Made by a program: the position numbers and the translations under genes | The notes under the pieces: generated by a model | The model's input: the letters and a program-made list of their open reading frames with translations, nothing else | Database searches by the model: none | What the model was told of the DNA's origin: nothing | DNA from: Actinomadura graeca | Lineage (GTDB): Bacteria; Actinomycetota; Actinomycetes; Streptosporangiales; Streptosporangiaceae | Assembly: GCF_019175365.1 (NCBI RefSeq) | Contig: NZ_CP059572.1 | Coordinates: 6,820,001-6,884,000, forward strand | Direction: 5' to 3' | DNA length: 64,000 bases | Shown here: positions 33,781 through 42,790 of the stretch, in pieces | Layout of the letters: every line of letters starts with the position of its first letter | How positions within the stretch are numbered: position 1 is the first letter of the stretch

Positions 33781-36476
33781 TGGCGCGCCGTTTCTCCAGC
33801 ATCCGGTCGAGGATCATCGTGCTGGTCCTCGTGCCGCTGGTCGCGCTGGCCTCGCTGTGGGTGTTCGTCACGAGCATCACCTACGGGGACGCCCACCTGC
33901 TGCTGCAGAGCCGCGAGTTCCAGCGCAAGTCGCTGCTGCCCACCCAGCGGCTCATCGACGGGCTGCAGAAGGAGCGGCGGCTGTCGGTGGCCGAGCTCGG
34001 CGGGGCGCGGACGGCCGACCGCGGCGCGATCCGCGCGCAGCGGGAGGCGACCGACGCGGCGCGCGAGGAGGTGGTGCGCGGCAGCCGGGACGGCGGCCTG
34101 CGCGGAGCGATCCAGCCCCAGGTCGTCCGGCGGATCGACGCGCTCGTCACGCGGCTCGGCTCGCTGGCGGCGATCCGCCGCGGCGTGGACGACCGCGTCA
34201 TCGACCGCGCCCGCGCGCTCGGCGACTACTCCGCGCTCATCGACGCGGGCTTCGCCGTCTACAACGCGACCACGCCGGGCAACGGCGCCATCACCGCCGA
34301 CGCCCGCACGCTGACCTCCGTCGGCCGCGCCCGGGAGTTCCTCGCCCGCGAGGACGCGCTGCTCACCGGCGCGCTCGTGGCGGGCCGCGTCACCGCCGCC
34401 GAGCGCGGCGAGTTCGCCCAGCTCGTCGGCGCCCAGCGGATGCTGTACGCCGACACCACGCCCAACCTCCCGGCGGCCGACCAGGCGCGCTACGACGCCA
34501 TCGCGAACTCGCCGGAGACCACCCGGCTGCGGCTCATGGAGGACCAGGTCATCCGCGGCTCCGAGGCCGCTCCCCGCACGTCGCGGGCGAGCCGTCCCGG
34601 CGGCGCGGCCCCGGCGGCGGCCGCCCGCGGGCAGGGCGCCAGGGCGGGCAAGGGCGTCCAGGCGGCCCGCGCGCCGCTGCCGGTCGACCCGGCCGTGTGG
34701 CGGTCCGTCGCCGACACCGCGAACGGGCGCCTGTACGGCTTCGAGAACCGGTTCCTGGACGACGTCACCGGACGCGCCCAGGGCATCGCGGTCGGCGTCG
34801 TCACGCGGCTGGCGCTCGCCGGGGGCCTCGGCCTCCTCGCGGTCGTGCTGTCCACCTACATCGCGGTGCGGGTGGCGCGGCGGCTGCTGCGCGAATGCCG
34901 CACCCTCGCGGGAGGCGTCGTCGACTTCACGCGGCAGCGGCTGCCGCTGCTGGCCGAGCAGGTGCGCGCCGGGGAGCCCGCCGAGCCCGAGCCGGTCCCC
35001 GACGTCGAGTACCGGATCAGGGAGATCCGGCAGATCGCCGAGTCGTTCGACCGGGCCCGCGAGGCGGTGCTGCTCGCCGCCGCGGGCGAGGTCGCCGCCC
35101 GGCGCGGCATCAGCGAGGTGTTCGTCAACCTCGCCCGCCGCAACCAGGCGCTGCTGCACCGGCAGCTCGCCCTGCTCGACACCATGGAGCGGCGCACCGA
35201 GGACCCGGCCGAGCTGTCGGACCTGTTCCGCCTGGACCACCTCGCGACCCGCATGCGCCGCCACGCCGAGGGCCTGGTGATCCTCGCGGGCAAGACCGCC
35301 GGCCGCGGCTGGCGCCGTCCCGTCCCGCTGGTGGACGTGGTCCGCGGCGCGGTCGCCGAGGTGGAGGACTATCCGCGCGTCCGCGTCCAGCCGCTGCCGA
35401 GGATCGCGCTGCTCGGCGCCGCGGTCGCCGACGTCATCCACCTGCTCGCCGAGGTGGTGGAGAACGCCACGACGTTCTCGCCGCCGCAGTCGCCGGTGCG
35501 GGTCAGCGGGCACCCCGTCGCGCACGGGTTCGCGATCGAGGTCGAGGACCGCGGCCTCGGCATGACCGACGAGGCGCTGCGCGCCGCCAACGCGCGGCTC
35601 GCCGAGCCGCCGGAGTTCGACCCGTCCGACAGCGCGCAGCTCGGCCTGTTCGTCGTCGGGCGGCTCGCCCAGCGCCACGACATCAAGGTGACGCTGCGCC
35701 AGTCCCCGTACGGGGGCACGACGGCGATCGCGCTGATCCCGGGCCCGCTGATCGTGGAGGGCGCCGAGCAGGAGCCGGTCGCGCGCCGCCCCACGGGCCC
35801 GATGCCGAGCGTGCCGGCCGCCGCGGCGCCCGCGCTGTCGGCGTCCGCCCGTCCGGCGGCGCGGCAGGACGGCGTCGTCCGCCTGGTCGCCGAGGCGGCC
35901 CCCGCCGAGCGGACGGGCGGCGGGCGCAAGCGTCCCGAGCAGGCGCGGCCAGAACCGGCGAAGGCCCCGCCGGAGCCCGCCTCGCCGGAGCCCGCCTCGC
36001 CTCAGGGGGACGGCGAGCTGCCGAAGCGCCGCCGTCAGACGCATCTCGCGCCGCAGCTCAAGGAGCGGGTCGACGCGCACCTGGCCGCGCAGGACGGCCC
36101 GCCCGAGCCGAAGCCGAGGCCCGATCCGGGCGGCATGATGCCGCTGTCCGCGCCGGTGCCCGCCGACGCCCTGCCCGCCGACGTCCTCCCCGTGCAGGCA
36201 CCGCCCGCGCAGGCACCGCCCGCGGACGTGCCGTTGGCGGAGGATCCGCTCGCACGGCCTCCGGTCGCGGACGCCGCGTCCGGGGCCGGGGCCGGGGGGA
36301 CGGGCGCCGCCGGGACCGCTCCACAGGACCGGCCGGAGGCGGGCGACGCGCGCTCGCCCGAGGCGCTGCGATCGAAGATGTCTGCCATGCAGCGCGGCTG
36401 GCAGCGCGGCCGCCACGAGGCGGCCGGCGCCGAGGCCGGGCAGAACGACGGCGACCAGGAGGACGACACCCCATGA
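33780..36476 (+). CDS. cvnA: Conservon sensor-kinase-like protein CvnA (second conservon)
   Basis: An 898-residue paralogue of the first CvnA, with helices at about residues 10-33 and 340-362, an extracytoplasmic region between them carrying an Ala/Gly-rich insert (RPGGAAPAAAARGQGARAGKG), and a GHKL ATPase with N-box EVVENATTFSPP near 557 and EDRGLGM. The C-terminal linker is Pro/Ala-rich with a doubled PPEPASPEPASP-like unit and repeats around PADVLPVQAPPAQAPPA, ending in the same RSPEALRSKMSAMQRGWQRG helix. The ATG overlaps the upstream 24-codon ORF; a GTG one codon earlier is an alternative. It overlaps cvnB by 4 nt. Confidence 0.9.
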   Translation: MARRFSSIRSRIIVLVLVPLVALASLWVFVTSITYGDAHLLLQSREFQRKSLLPTQRLIDGLQKERRLSVAELGGARTADRGAIRAQREATDAAREEVVRGSRDGGLRGAIQPQVVRRIDALVTRLGSLAAIRRGVDDRVIDRARALGDYSALIDAGFAVYNATTPGNGAITADARTLTSVGRAREFLAREDALLTGALVAGRVTAAERGEFAQLVGAQRMLYADTTPNLPAADQARYDAIANSPETTRLRLMEDQVIRGSEAAPRTSRASRPGGAAPAAAARGQGARAGKGVQAARAPLPVDPAVWRSVADTANGRLYGFENRFLDDVTGRAQGIAVGVVTRLALAGGLGLLAVVLSTYIAVRVARRLLRECRTLAGGVVDFTRQRLPLLAEQVRAGEPAEPEPVPDVEYRIREIRQIAESFDRAREAVLLAAAGEVAARRGISEVFVNLARRNQALLHRQLALLDTMERRTEDPAELSDLFRLDHLATRMRRHAEGLVILAGKTAGRGWRRPVPLVDVVRGAVAEVEDYPRVRVQPLPRIALLGAAVADVIHLLAEVVENATTFSPPQSPVRVSGHPVAHGFAIEVEDRGLGMTDEALRAANARLAEPPEFDPSDSAQLGLFVVGRLAQRHDIKVTLRQSPYGGTTAIALIPGPLIVEGAEQEPVARRPTGPMPSVPAAAAPALSASARPAARQDGVVRLVAEAAPAERTGGGRKRPEQARPEPAKAPPEPASPEPASPQGDGELPKRRRQTHLAPQLKERVDAHLAAQDGPPEPKPRPDPGGMMPLSAPVPADALPADVLPVQAPPAQAPPADVPLAEDPLARPPVADAASGAGAGGTGAAGTAPQDRPEAGDARSPEALRSKMSAMQRGWQRGRHEAAGAEAGQNDGDQEDDTP

Positions 36477-36928
36477 CAGATGCCCAGCACTCCGGCACGG
36501 AGGTCCGGGGCGGAGCCGGAGGTGAGCTGAACTGGCTGCTCGACAGCCTCGTCCAGCGCGTCACCCCGGTGCGGAACGCGGTGGTGCTCTCCAGCGACGG
36601 ACTGCGCATCGCCGCCTCGCGCGGCCTCGCGCGCGAGGAGTCCGACCACCTGTCCGCGGTCGCCGCGAGCTTCCAGAGCCTCGCGCGGAGCGCCGGGGAG
36701 TCGTTCGGCGGCGGGCCCGTCCGGCAGACGATCGTGGAAATGGAGTCGTCGTTCCTGTTCGTCACGGCGGCCGGCCAGGGCGCGTGCCTGGCCGTCCTCG
36801 CCTCCGGCGACGCCGACCTCGGGATGATCGCCTACGAGATGGCGATGCTGGTCGCCCGCGTCGGGCAGCACCTGTCGGCGAACCCGCGGACCGCGCCGTC
36901 CGTCCCGTCCGAGCCGGGTGGCGTGTGA
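36473..36928 (+). CDS. cvnB: Roadblock/LC7 protein CvnB (second conservon)
   Basis: A 151-residue Roadblock protein closely similar to the first CvnB: GELNWLLDSLVQRVTPVRNAVVLSSDGLRIAAS, VRQTIVEMESSFLFVTAAGQGACLAVLA and IAYEMAMLVARVGQHL. It is the likely regulator of the CvnD at 37351. The start codon overlaps the stop of cvnA. Confidence 0.92.
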   Translation: MTDAQHSGTEVRGGAGGELNWLLDSLVQRVTPVRNAVVLSSDGLRIAASRGLAREESDHLSAVAASFQSLARSAGESFGGGPVRQTIVEMESSFLFVTAAGQGACLAVLASGDADLGMIAYEMAMLVARVGQHLSANPRTAPSVPSEPGGV

Positions 36929-36929
36929 G

Positions 36930-37370
36930 GTGGACCGCCGACACGGTCCCGGCCGGCCGGGACACGGGCACGGCACGGGCGTGACGGCGTGGTTCGACGA
37001 CGCCGCCGGCCCGGTCGTGCGGCCCTACGCGCTCACCGGCGGCCGGACGCACTACGAGGGCGCCGAACTGGACCTCGTCGCGCTGATGGTCGCCGCGGAC
37101 CCGCCCGGGTCCGCCGGGGACCCCCCGCCGGCCTCCGCGTCCCCGTGGGCGCCGGAGCCCGAACATGAGATGATCTTGGAGCTTTGCCGCACACCGTTGT
37201 CGGTCGCCGAGATAGCGTCGGACCTGGAACTCCCCCTCGGAGTGGTCCGCGTCCTGCTCGGCGACCTTCTCGATCACTCGCTGATCCAGGTCCGACGCCC
37301 CGCGCCGGTGGCGCAGTTCCCCAGCGAGCGCGTACTCAAGGAAGTGATCGATGGAATCCGTGCGCTCTGA
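36930..37370 (+). CDS. cvnC: DUF742 protein CvnC (second conservon)
   Basis: A 146-residue DUF742 protein with VVRPYALTGGRTHYEG and the winged-helix-like RTPLSVAEIASDLELPLGVVRVLLGDLLDHSLI. I start it at GTG 36930, one nt after the cvnB stop; GTG 36981 (VTAWFDDAAGPVVRPY) would give a more typical N-terminus. A Pro/Ala-rich insert (PPGSAGDPPPASASP) separates its halves. It overlaps the cvnD start by 20 nt. Confidence 0.85.
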   Translation: MDRRHGPGRPGHGHGTGVTAWFDDAAGPVVRPYALTGGRTHYEGAELDLVALMVAADPPGSAGDPPPASASPWAPEPEHEMILELCRTPLSVAEIASDLELPLGVVRVLLGDLLDHSLIQVRRPAPVAQFPSERVLKEVIDGIRAL

Positions 37371-37953
37371 CGCGGCGGCCGCACCGGGCGACTCCGCGCT
37401 GACCGTCAAGATCCTTGTGGCCGGCGGCTTCGGCGTCGGCAAGACCACACTGGTGAGCGCGGTGAGCGAGATCCGCCCGCTGCGCACAGAAGAGGCCCTC
37501 ACCGAGAAGAGCGTCGGAATCGACGACACGTCGGCGGTGGCCGCCAAGACGACGACGACCGTCGCGATGGACTTCGGCCGGATCACACTGCCGAACGGCC
37601 TCGTCCTGTTCGTGTTCGGCACCCCCGGCCAGGACCGCTTCTGGTTCATGTGGGACGAGCTCGCCAAGGGCGCGCTGGGCGCGGTCGTCCTGGTCGACAC
37701 CCGGCGGCTCGCCGACTGCTTCGCCTCGGTCGACTACTTCGAGCGCCGCGGTGTCCCGTTCATCGTCGGCGTCAACCGTTTCGACGGCGCCGGACGTCAC
37801 TCCCCCCAGCAGGTCCGCGACGCCCTGGACCTGCCCCCCGACGTGCCCGTGATCGACTGCGACGTCCGCGACCGCGAGGACGCCAAGATGGTGCTCATCA
37901 CGCTCGTCGAGCACATCATGCGCACCATGAGCGGCCGCCAGGTGGCGTATTGA
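37351..37953 (+). CDS. cvnD: Ras-like GTPase CvnD (second conservon)
   Basis: A 200-residue small GTPase with P-loop GGFGVGKTT, TTTVAMDFGRITL, FGTPGQDRFWFMW and GVNRFDG. It lacks the Gly/Tyr-rich extension of the other CvnD and is the standard length for the family. It closes the second conservon; two hairpins follow within 120 nt. Confidence 0.92.
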   Translation: MESVRSDAAAAPGDSALTVKILVAGGFGVGKTTLVSAVSEIRPLRTEEALTEKSVGIDDTSAVAAKTTTTVAMDFGRITLPNGLVLFVFGTPGQDRFWFMWDELAKGALGAVVLVDTRRLADCFASVDYFERRGVPFIVGVNRFDGAGRHSPQQVRDALDLPPDVPVIDCDVRDREDAKMVLITLVEHIMRTMSGRQVAY

Positions 37954-38136
37954 ATGCAATCCCGGCCCAAGCGGGCTCGCCTGGCGGCTCGCCCGCTTGA
38001 CCGTTCTTGTGCGAGCGCGACATCGCTTCGCGATCATCCCGGTGGGACTCGCCTCCGGCTTCGTCCCACCGGGCTGGTAGCGCGCTCGGTCGGTGGCTGA
38101 TGCCGTCGCCGGGGCGCGGCGGGGTCTGTGTCGGTG
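37954..38136. terminator. Paired hairpins after the second conservon
   Basis: Two stem-loops with equally long 14-nt, similar loops. The first has arms AAGCGGGC/GCCCGCTT at 37969-37976 and 37991-37998. The second has an 11-bp perfect stem CCCGGTGGGAC/GTCCCACCGGG at 38038-38048 and 38063-38073. The loops are TCGCCTGGCGGCTC and TCGCCTCCGGCTTC. They could end the conservon transcript and the convergent cupin transcript, or be members of an intergenic hairpin repeat family. Confidence 0.55.
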
Positions 38137-38847
38137 TCAGTTCTGGGCGGCGCGGAAGTCGGTGAAGTCGAAGCCGGGGGAGACCACGCAGCTGACCAGG
38201 ACCTCCTCCCCGGCGGCGGGGCGCGCCGCCTGCCAGAAACCGGCGGGGACGACCGCCTGCGGGGACTGACCGGACTCCACGTCCGGGCCCAGTGTGATCG
38301 TCTCGGGGACGTCCGCCGGGTGGTCGCCGTCGCCCGCCAGCAGCAGCGACAGCGGGCCGCCCCGGTGCCACAGCCACATCTCGGCGGAGCGGACGGCGTG
38401 CCACATCGACTCCTCCCCGGGCGGGAGCAGGAAGTAGATGCCGGTGGCGCTGGACCGCTCGCCGGGGTAGCCGCCGGGTGTGAAGCGGACGTCCGAGCGC
38501 CACGTCTCGCGGAACCAGCCGCCCTCCGGGTGGGGGAGCAGGTCGAGGGCGCCGGCGGTCGGGGGACGCGTCAGGAACGCCACGTGGCGTCCGTCCGGGC
38601 CCCGCCGCGCGTACCGGACGTCGGTCGCCGTCGTCCGGTCGATCGTCCCGCGCGGCGGCGTGAGGCCGGGCTCGGGATCGAGGGAGACGGCGACGACCTG
38701 GCCCTCCTCGAACACGTCGTCGGCGATCGCGAGCGCGTCCTCCGCGTCGGGCCGGTCGTCGGGAGCCCACACGGCGCCCGCGTCGGCCAGGACGAACCGC
38801 GGCCCGGGCTGGGCCCGCCACGCTTCCAAAGTCGTCAGGAGCAGCAC
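38137..38847 (-). CDS. Cupin (DUF985) protein with N-terminal extra domain
   Basis: A 236-residue protein. From about residue 95 it is a DUF985-type cupin: LLPHPEGGWFRETWRSD, SSATGIYFLLPPGEESMWHAVRSAEMWLWHRG, and VVSPGFDFTDFRAA. The first 90 residues (LLLTTLEAWRAQPGPRFVLADAGAVW and on) form a separate domain that I do not recognise. Members are often annotated as epimerase-like without proof. A GTG start at 38847. It converges on the conservon. Confidence 0.75.
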   Translation of the reverse strand: MLLLTTLEAWRAQPGPRFVLADAGAVWAPDDRPDAEDALAIADDVFEEGQVVAVSLDPEPGLTPPRGTIDRTTATDVRYARRGPDGRHVAFLTRPPTAGALDLLPHPEGGWFRETWRSDVRFTPGGYPGERSSATGIYFLLPPGEESMWHAVRSAEMWLWHRGGPLSLLLAGDGDHPADVPETITLGPDVESGQSPQAVVPAGFWQAARPAAGEEVLVSCVVSPGFDFTDFRAAQN

Positions 38848-39034
38848 ACCCCGAGCCTAGGGCCTGTCCCGGAGTGGCCCCGGCCGCCGCGCGACCGCGC
38901 GACCGGGCCGGGGGACAAAGCCGCAGGCGGGTCTCCCGCGCGCGCCCGAAATCCGGTCTGTGAAAAACCGTTTCCCATGGCGTTGCGCCGCTGGGAGCAT
39001 GGCCGGGTTGTGCCGACCGAGCGTTGGAGGCGAG

Positions 39035-39139
39035 ATGCGGCGGTTCTTCGAAATCTCCCGGTTCCCTGTCAGGACGAGAGCCTTCGAGGACTTCACCGCA
39101 CATGGCCACCCTCAACCTCGGCATCCTCGCGCATGTTGA
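39035..39139 (+). CDS. 34-codon upstream ORF overlapping the ribosomal protection gene
   Basis: A frame starting MRRFFEISRFPVRTRAF with GGAGG four nt before its ATG. It runs through the ribosome-binding site and start codon of the downstream GTPase gene and ends 38 nt inside it in another frame. Leader ORFs of this kind control expression of several ribosome-directed resistance genes. A regulatory role here is inferred from position only. Confidence 0.4.
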   Translation: MRRFFEISRFPVRTRAFEDFTAHGHPQPRHPRAC

Positions 39140-40994
39140 CGCGGGCAAGACCAGCCTGACCGAGCGGCTGCTGTTCGACACCGGCGCCATCGGGCGGCTC
39201 GGCAGCGTCGACGCGGGCGACACCCAGACCGACCGCGGCGAGCTGGAGCGCAGCCGCGGCATCACGATCCGCACCGCCGTCGCGCCCTTCCGCGTCGGCG
39301 GGCTGGACGTCAACCTCATCGACACCCCCGGCCACGCCGACTTCGTCGCCGAGGTCGAGCGCGCCCTCGGCGTGCTGGACGGCGCCGTCCTGGTGGTGTC
39401 GGCGGTGGAGGGCGTCCAGGCGCAGACCCGCGTGCTGATGCGGACGCTGCGCGCCCTGCGCCTGCCCACCCTCGTCTTCGTCAACAAGATCGACCGGATG
39501 GGCGCCGGCAGCGACGGGACCCTCACCGCGATCGGGCGGCGGCTGCCGGGCCGCGCCGTCCCGCTGAACGACGTCCGCGGCGCCGGGACGCCCGGTGCCC
39601 GCACCGTCCCGCTCCGCCCCTCGGCGGAGGTCCTCGCCGAGCACGACGACGTCCTCCTGGCGGACCTCGTGGACGGACGGGACCCGGCGCCGGGCGCGGT
39701 ACGGGACGCGTTGCGCGCGCAGACGGCCGCCGGGCTCGTCCAGCCCCTCTACTTCGGGTCGGCGGTGACCGGCGCCGGTGTCGCCGACCTCCTGGACGGG
39801 ATCGCGGATCTCCTTCCCCCGGCCGGTGGCGACGCGGCGGGGGAGACGCGCGGCACGGTGTTCGCCGTGGAGCGCGGTCCGTCCGGCGAGCGGACCGCCC
39901 TCCTGCGGCTGTTCTCCGGCGGGCTGCGGCTTCGCCAGCGCGTCACCGTCGGCGGGCACGCCGGGCGGATCACCGGGCTGGACGTGGTGGGCCCGTCCGC
40001 CCCCCACCTGACCGCCGGGAACATCGGCCGTGTCCGGGGACTCGCGGGGGTCCGCGTCGGCGACCGGATCGGGGCGCCGGTGCGGGCCGTCCCGCCGTTC
40101 CACCCGCCGAGCCTGGAGACGGTCGTCCGCGCGCGGCGGCCCGGGGACGCGGCACGGCTGCGCGCCGCGCTGCTCGCCCTCGCCGACGAGGACCCGCTGA
40201 TCCGGGCGCGGCCCGCGCCCGGCGGCGCCACGTCCGTCCTGCTGTTCGGGGAGGTGCAGAAGGAGATCATCGGCGCCCGGCTGCTCGCGGACGCGGGCGT
40301 GGAGGCGGTTTTCGAGGCGAGCCGCGTCGTCTACCTGGAACGCCCGGCCGGGACCGGTGAGGCCGAGGAGGACATGAAATGGCGGCGCCGCACGCCCGAC
40401 TTCTGGGCCACCGTCGGGCTGCGCGTCGAGCCGGGCGCCGGGGTCACGTTCCGCCGCGAGGTCGAGATGGGGGCGCTGCCGCACGCGCTCGACCGGGCCA
40501 TCGAGGAGACCGTCCACCGCACGCTGGAGCAGGGCCTCCACGGCTGGCCGGTGACCGGCTGCGCGGTCGTCCTCACCCGGTCGGGGTACGCGGCGCCGCT
40601 CAGCACGGCCGCCGACTTCCGGGGCCTCACCCCGCTCGTCCTCATGCGTGCGCTCGCCGAGGCCGGGACGCGCGTGTACGAACCGTGCCACGCGTTCGAG
40701 GCGGAGATCCCGGGCGACGCGCTGAGTCCCGTCCTGGCCCGGCTGACCGCGCTCGGCGCCGGTGCCCTGGAACCGGAGCCCGCGCCCGAGGGCTGGACGG
40801 TCCGCGGCGAGATCCCCGCGTCCCGCGTCCGCGAGGCCGAGCGGTCGCTTCCCGCGCTGACGGGCGGGGAGGGGGTGTGGTGGTCGCGGCCGTCCGGGGA
40901 GCGGCCGGTGGCCGGGCGGCCGCCCGCGCGCGAGCGCACGGACGGCGACCCCCGGGACCGCGACGCCTACCTGCGCCACCTCGCCCGGCGTTAG
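39102..40994 (+). CDS. Ribosomal protection GTPase, Tet(M)/Otr(A)-like
   Basis: A 630-residue EF-G-like translational GTPase. The G domain has HVDAGKTSLTERLL, a switch with RGITIRTAV, DTPGHADFVAEVERAL, NKIDRMGAG and a GSA-type G5 (YFGSAVTGAG). Domains II-V follow and the C-terminal part is Otr(A)-like. The length matches Tet(M)/Otr(A) (about 640-660 residues), not EF-G (about 700). Such proteins dislodge tetracyclines from the ribosome, but chromosomal actinobacterial members can be housekeeping or confer little resistance, so the phenotype is uncertain. The ATG at 39102 has GAGGA upstream. A short overlapping ORF precedes it. Confidence 0.82.
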   Translation: MATLNLGILAHVDAGKTSLTERLLFDTGAIGRLGSVDAGDTQTDRGELERSRGITIRTAVAPFRVGGLDVNLIDTPGHADFVAEVERALGVLDGAVLVVSAVEGVQAQTRVLMRTLRALRLPTLVFVNKIDRMGAGSDGTLTAIGRRLPGRAVPLNDVRGAGTPGARTVPLRPSAEVLAEHDDVLLADLVDGRDPAPGAVRDALRAQTAAGLVQPLYFGSAVTGAGVADLLDGIADLLPPAGGDAAGETRGTVFAVERGPSGERTALLRLFSGGLRLRQRVTVGGHAGRITGLDVVGPSAPHLTAGNIGRVRGLAGVRVGDRIGAPVRAVPPFHPPSLETVVRARRPGDAARLRAALLALADEDPLIRARPAPGGATSVLLFGEVQKEIIGARLLADAGVEAVFEASRVVYLERPAGTGEAEEDMKWRRRTPDFWATVGLRVEPGAGVTFRREVEMGALPHALDRAIEETVHRTLEQGLHGWPVTGCAVVLTRSGYAAPLSTAADFRGLTPLVLMRALAEAGTRVYEPCHAFEAEIPGDALSPVLARLTALGAGALEPEPAPEGWTVRGEIPASRVREAERSLPALTGGEGVWWSRPSGERPVAGRPPARERTDGDPRDRDAYLRHLARR

Positions 40995-41009
40995 CCGTGC
41001 TCCGGTGAC

Positions 41010-41945
41010 CTAGACCGTGAAGACGATCTTGCCGGTGACGCGGCCGGTCTCGCCGCGCTCGTGCGCCCAGGCGGCCTCCTCCAGCGGGAGCACGGTGTCG
41101 ATCTCCGCGCGCAGCGCGCCCTCCTCCGCCAGCGCGGCGATCCGCGTCATCGCGGCGAAGTCGGGCTCGACCAGCAGCGCCTCCGTCCGGACCCCGGCCG
41201 CGGCCGCGTCCACGGGCACGAGGTCGCGGAGCACGAGCGAAACCAGAATCCCGCCGCGGCGCAGGGTGCGCAGTGAGCGGGGCCCGTAGTCGCCGCCGAT
41301 CGTGTCCAGGACGACGTCCACGCCCTTGACGGCCTCGGCGAAGTCGACCTCGCGGTAGTCGATCGCCTCGTCCACGCCGATCCCGTGCAGGAACCCGTGC
41401 TTGGCGCCACTGGCCGTCCCGATCACGTACGCGCCGCGGGACTTGGCGATCTGCACGGCGAGGTGCCCCACCCCGCCCGCCGCCGCGTGCACGAGGACGC
41501 GCTGCCCCTCGCCCACCCCGGCGGTGTCCACCAGCGCCTGCCACGCGGTCAGCGCGGCCAGCGGCAGCGCGCCCGCCTGGACGTGGTCGATGCCCGGCGG
41601 CTTGGCGACGAACGTCCGCGACGGCGCCACGACGTACTCGGCGTGCGATCCGCCCCTGAACGGGTAGCGGAGCATCCCGAACACCTCGTCGCCCGGCTTG
41701 TGCAGTGTCACGCCCACGCCGGTCGCCTCCACGACCCCCGACACGTCCCACCCGAGGATGAACGGCGGCTCCCTCAGGAACCCCAGCCCGGCCCGGTGCT
41801 TCCAGTCGGTCGGGTTCACCCCTGCCGCCCGCACCCGCACGAGCACCTCGGTGGGCCCGGGCTCGGGCCGCTCGGTCTCGACGATCCTCAGCACATCGGG
41901 CCCGCCCAGGACGTCCTGGCTCACCGCGCGCATCAGCTCTGGCAT
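41010..41945 (-). CDS. MDR-superfamily NADPH quinone reductase-like protein
   Basis: A 311-residue zinc-independent reductase: VRVRAAGVNPTDWKHRAG, GWDVSGVVEATG, the NADPH motif VLVHAAAGGVGHLAVQIAKSRG, and the C-terminal GKIVFTV. Substrates of relatives are quinones or enones. The ATG at 41945 has AGGGGA upstream; the longer open frame is not family-like. Convergent with the ribosomal protection gene (15-nt gap), and downstream of the Uma2 gene on the same strand with 118 nt between. Confidence 0.82.
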   Translation of the reverse strand: MPELMRAVSQDVLGGPDVLRIVETERPEPGPTEVLVRVRAAGVNPTDWKHRAGLGFLREPPFILGWDVSGVVEATGVGVTLHKPGDEVFGMLRYPFRGGSHAEYVVAPSRTFVAKPPGIDHVQAGALPLAALTAWQALVDTAGVGEGQRVLVHAAAGGVGHLAVQIAKSRGAYVIGTASGAKHGFLHGIGVDEAIDYREVDFAEAVKGVDVVLDTIGGDYGPRSLRTLRRGGILVSLVLRDLVPVDAAAAGVRTEALLVEPDFAAMTRIAALAEEGALRAEIDTVLPLEEAAWAHERGETGRVTGKIVFTV

Positions 41946-42063
41946 CGGAGTCCCCTCTTCTCTCGCCGCCCTCTGGCCGTGCCCCTCAGCCTGCCCGCGC
42001 CGCCGGGACTCTGGCAGTGGCGAGACCGTCAACAACCGCAGGGATCCGGCCAAACCGCGGCGG

Positions 42064-42648
42064 CTACTCCATCTCGGAGAGACGGGAGGGGTCGAACTCG
42101 ATGGCGAAGGGACGGCCCACGGCGACGGTCTCGCCCGCGCGGACCTTGCCGGTGACGCGGTAGCCGCCGTCCTCCAGCTCCAGCATCGTGACGGTCGGCC
42201 GCGGCTCCAGATCGACGAGCCAGTAGTGGGGGATGCCGGTCGCCGCGTACTCGTCGACCTTGCGGACGCGGTCGATCTGCTCGTTGACCGTGCGGGGCGT
42301 GACGACCTCGGCGACGAGGATCAGGTCGGGGCCGTAGTAGGTGCGGGTGCGCCGCTCCAGCGCGGCGCGGGCGACGTCGCGTCCGACGGCGAACACGTCG
42401 GGCTTGCGGACGCCCGCGGGGGTCGTCACGTCCTGCGGTGCGCCGGCGATGTGGACGTCGGCGTCGGCCTGGCGCGCCGCGTCCTTGAGGACGGTCTTCA
42501 GCTGCTCGGCGGCGTGGTCGTGCCACACGTCGCCGGGCAGCTCGTGCAGCCACCCGTCGGCGAGCTCGTAGCGGCGGCCCTCCTCGGGGAGCGCGTCGAG
42601 GTCGTAAAGCGTGTACGGGCCGTGCGCGTGGCCGGGCGTGCCGACCAT
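42064..42648 (-). CDS. Uma2-family PD-(D/E)XK nuclease-like protein
   Basis: A 194-residue Uma2 protein: YTLYDLDALPEEGRRYELADGWL, a core with RKPDVFAVG and LILVAEVVTP, and the helix DRVRKVDEYAATGIPHYWLVD. The Asp, Glu and Lys of the PD-(D/E)XK fold are present. Uma2 genes are strongly expanded in cyanobacteria and actinobacteria, and their natural role is unsettled. GAGGAGG precedes the ATG. A second family member starts at 112. Confidence 0.8.
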   Translation of the reverse strand: MVGTPGHAHGPYTLYDLDALPEEGRRYELADGWLHELPGDVWHDHAAEQLKTVLKDAARQADADVHIAGAPQDVTTPAGVRKPDVFAVGRDVARAALERRTRTYYGPDLILVAEVVTPRTVNEQIDRVRKVDEYAATGIPHYWLVDLEPRPTVTMLELEDGGYRVTGKVRAGETVAVGRPFAIEFDPSRLSEME

Positions 42649-42790
42649 GGACCGTCCTCCTCACCTCGACGTTCTGGCCGCCTCCGAATCTAGTGGACGG
42701 GCGTCCGCGGGGGCCGGAACCAAGATCGCGCGTCGGGACGGGACGGCCGGATCCGGGCGAATGTCTCGCGAAACGAGCGAAGGCGAGTTA

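Noticed and set aside
33537..36416. A 959-codon minus-strand frame opposite the second cvnA
   Set aside because: Low-complexity Arg/Gly/Ala composition, no ribosome-binding site and no family signature; cvnA on the other strand is certain.
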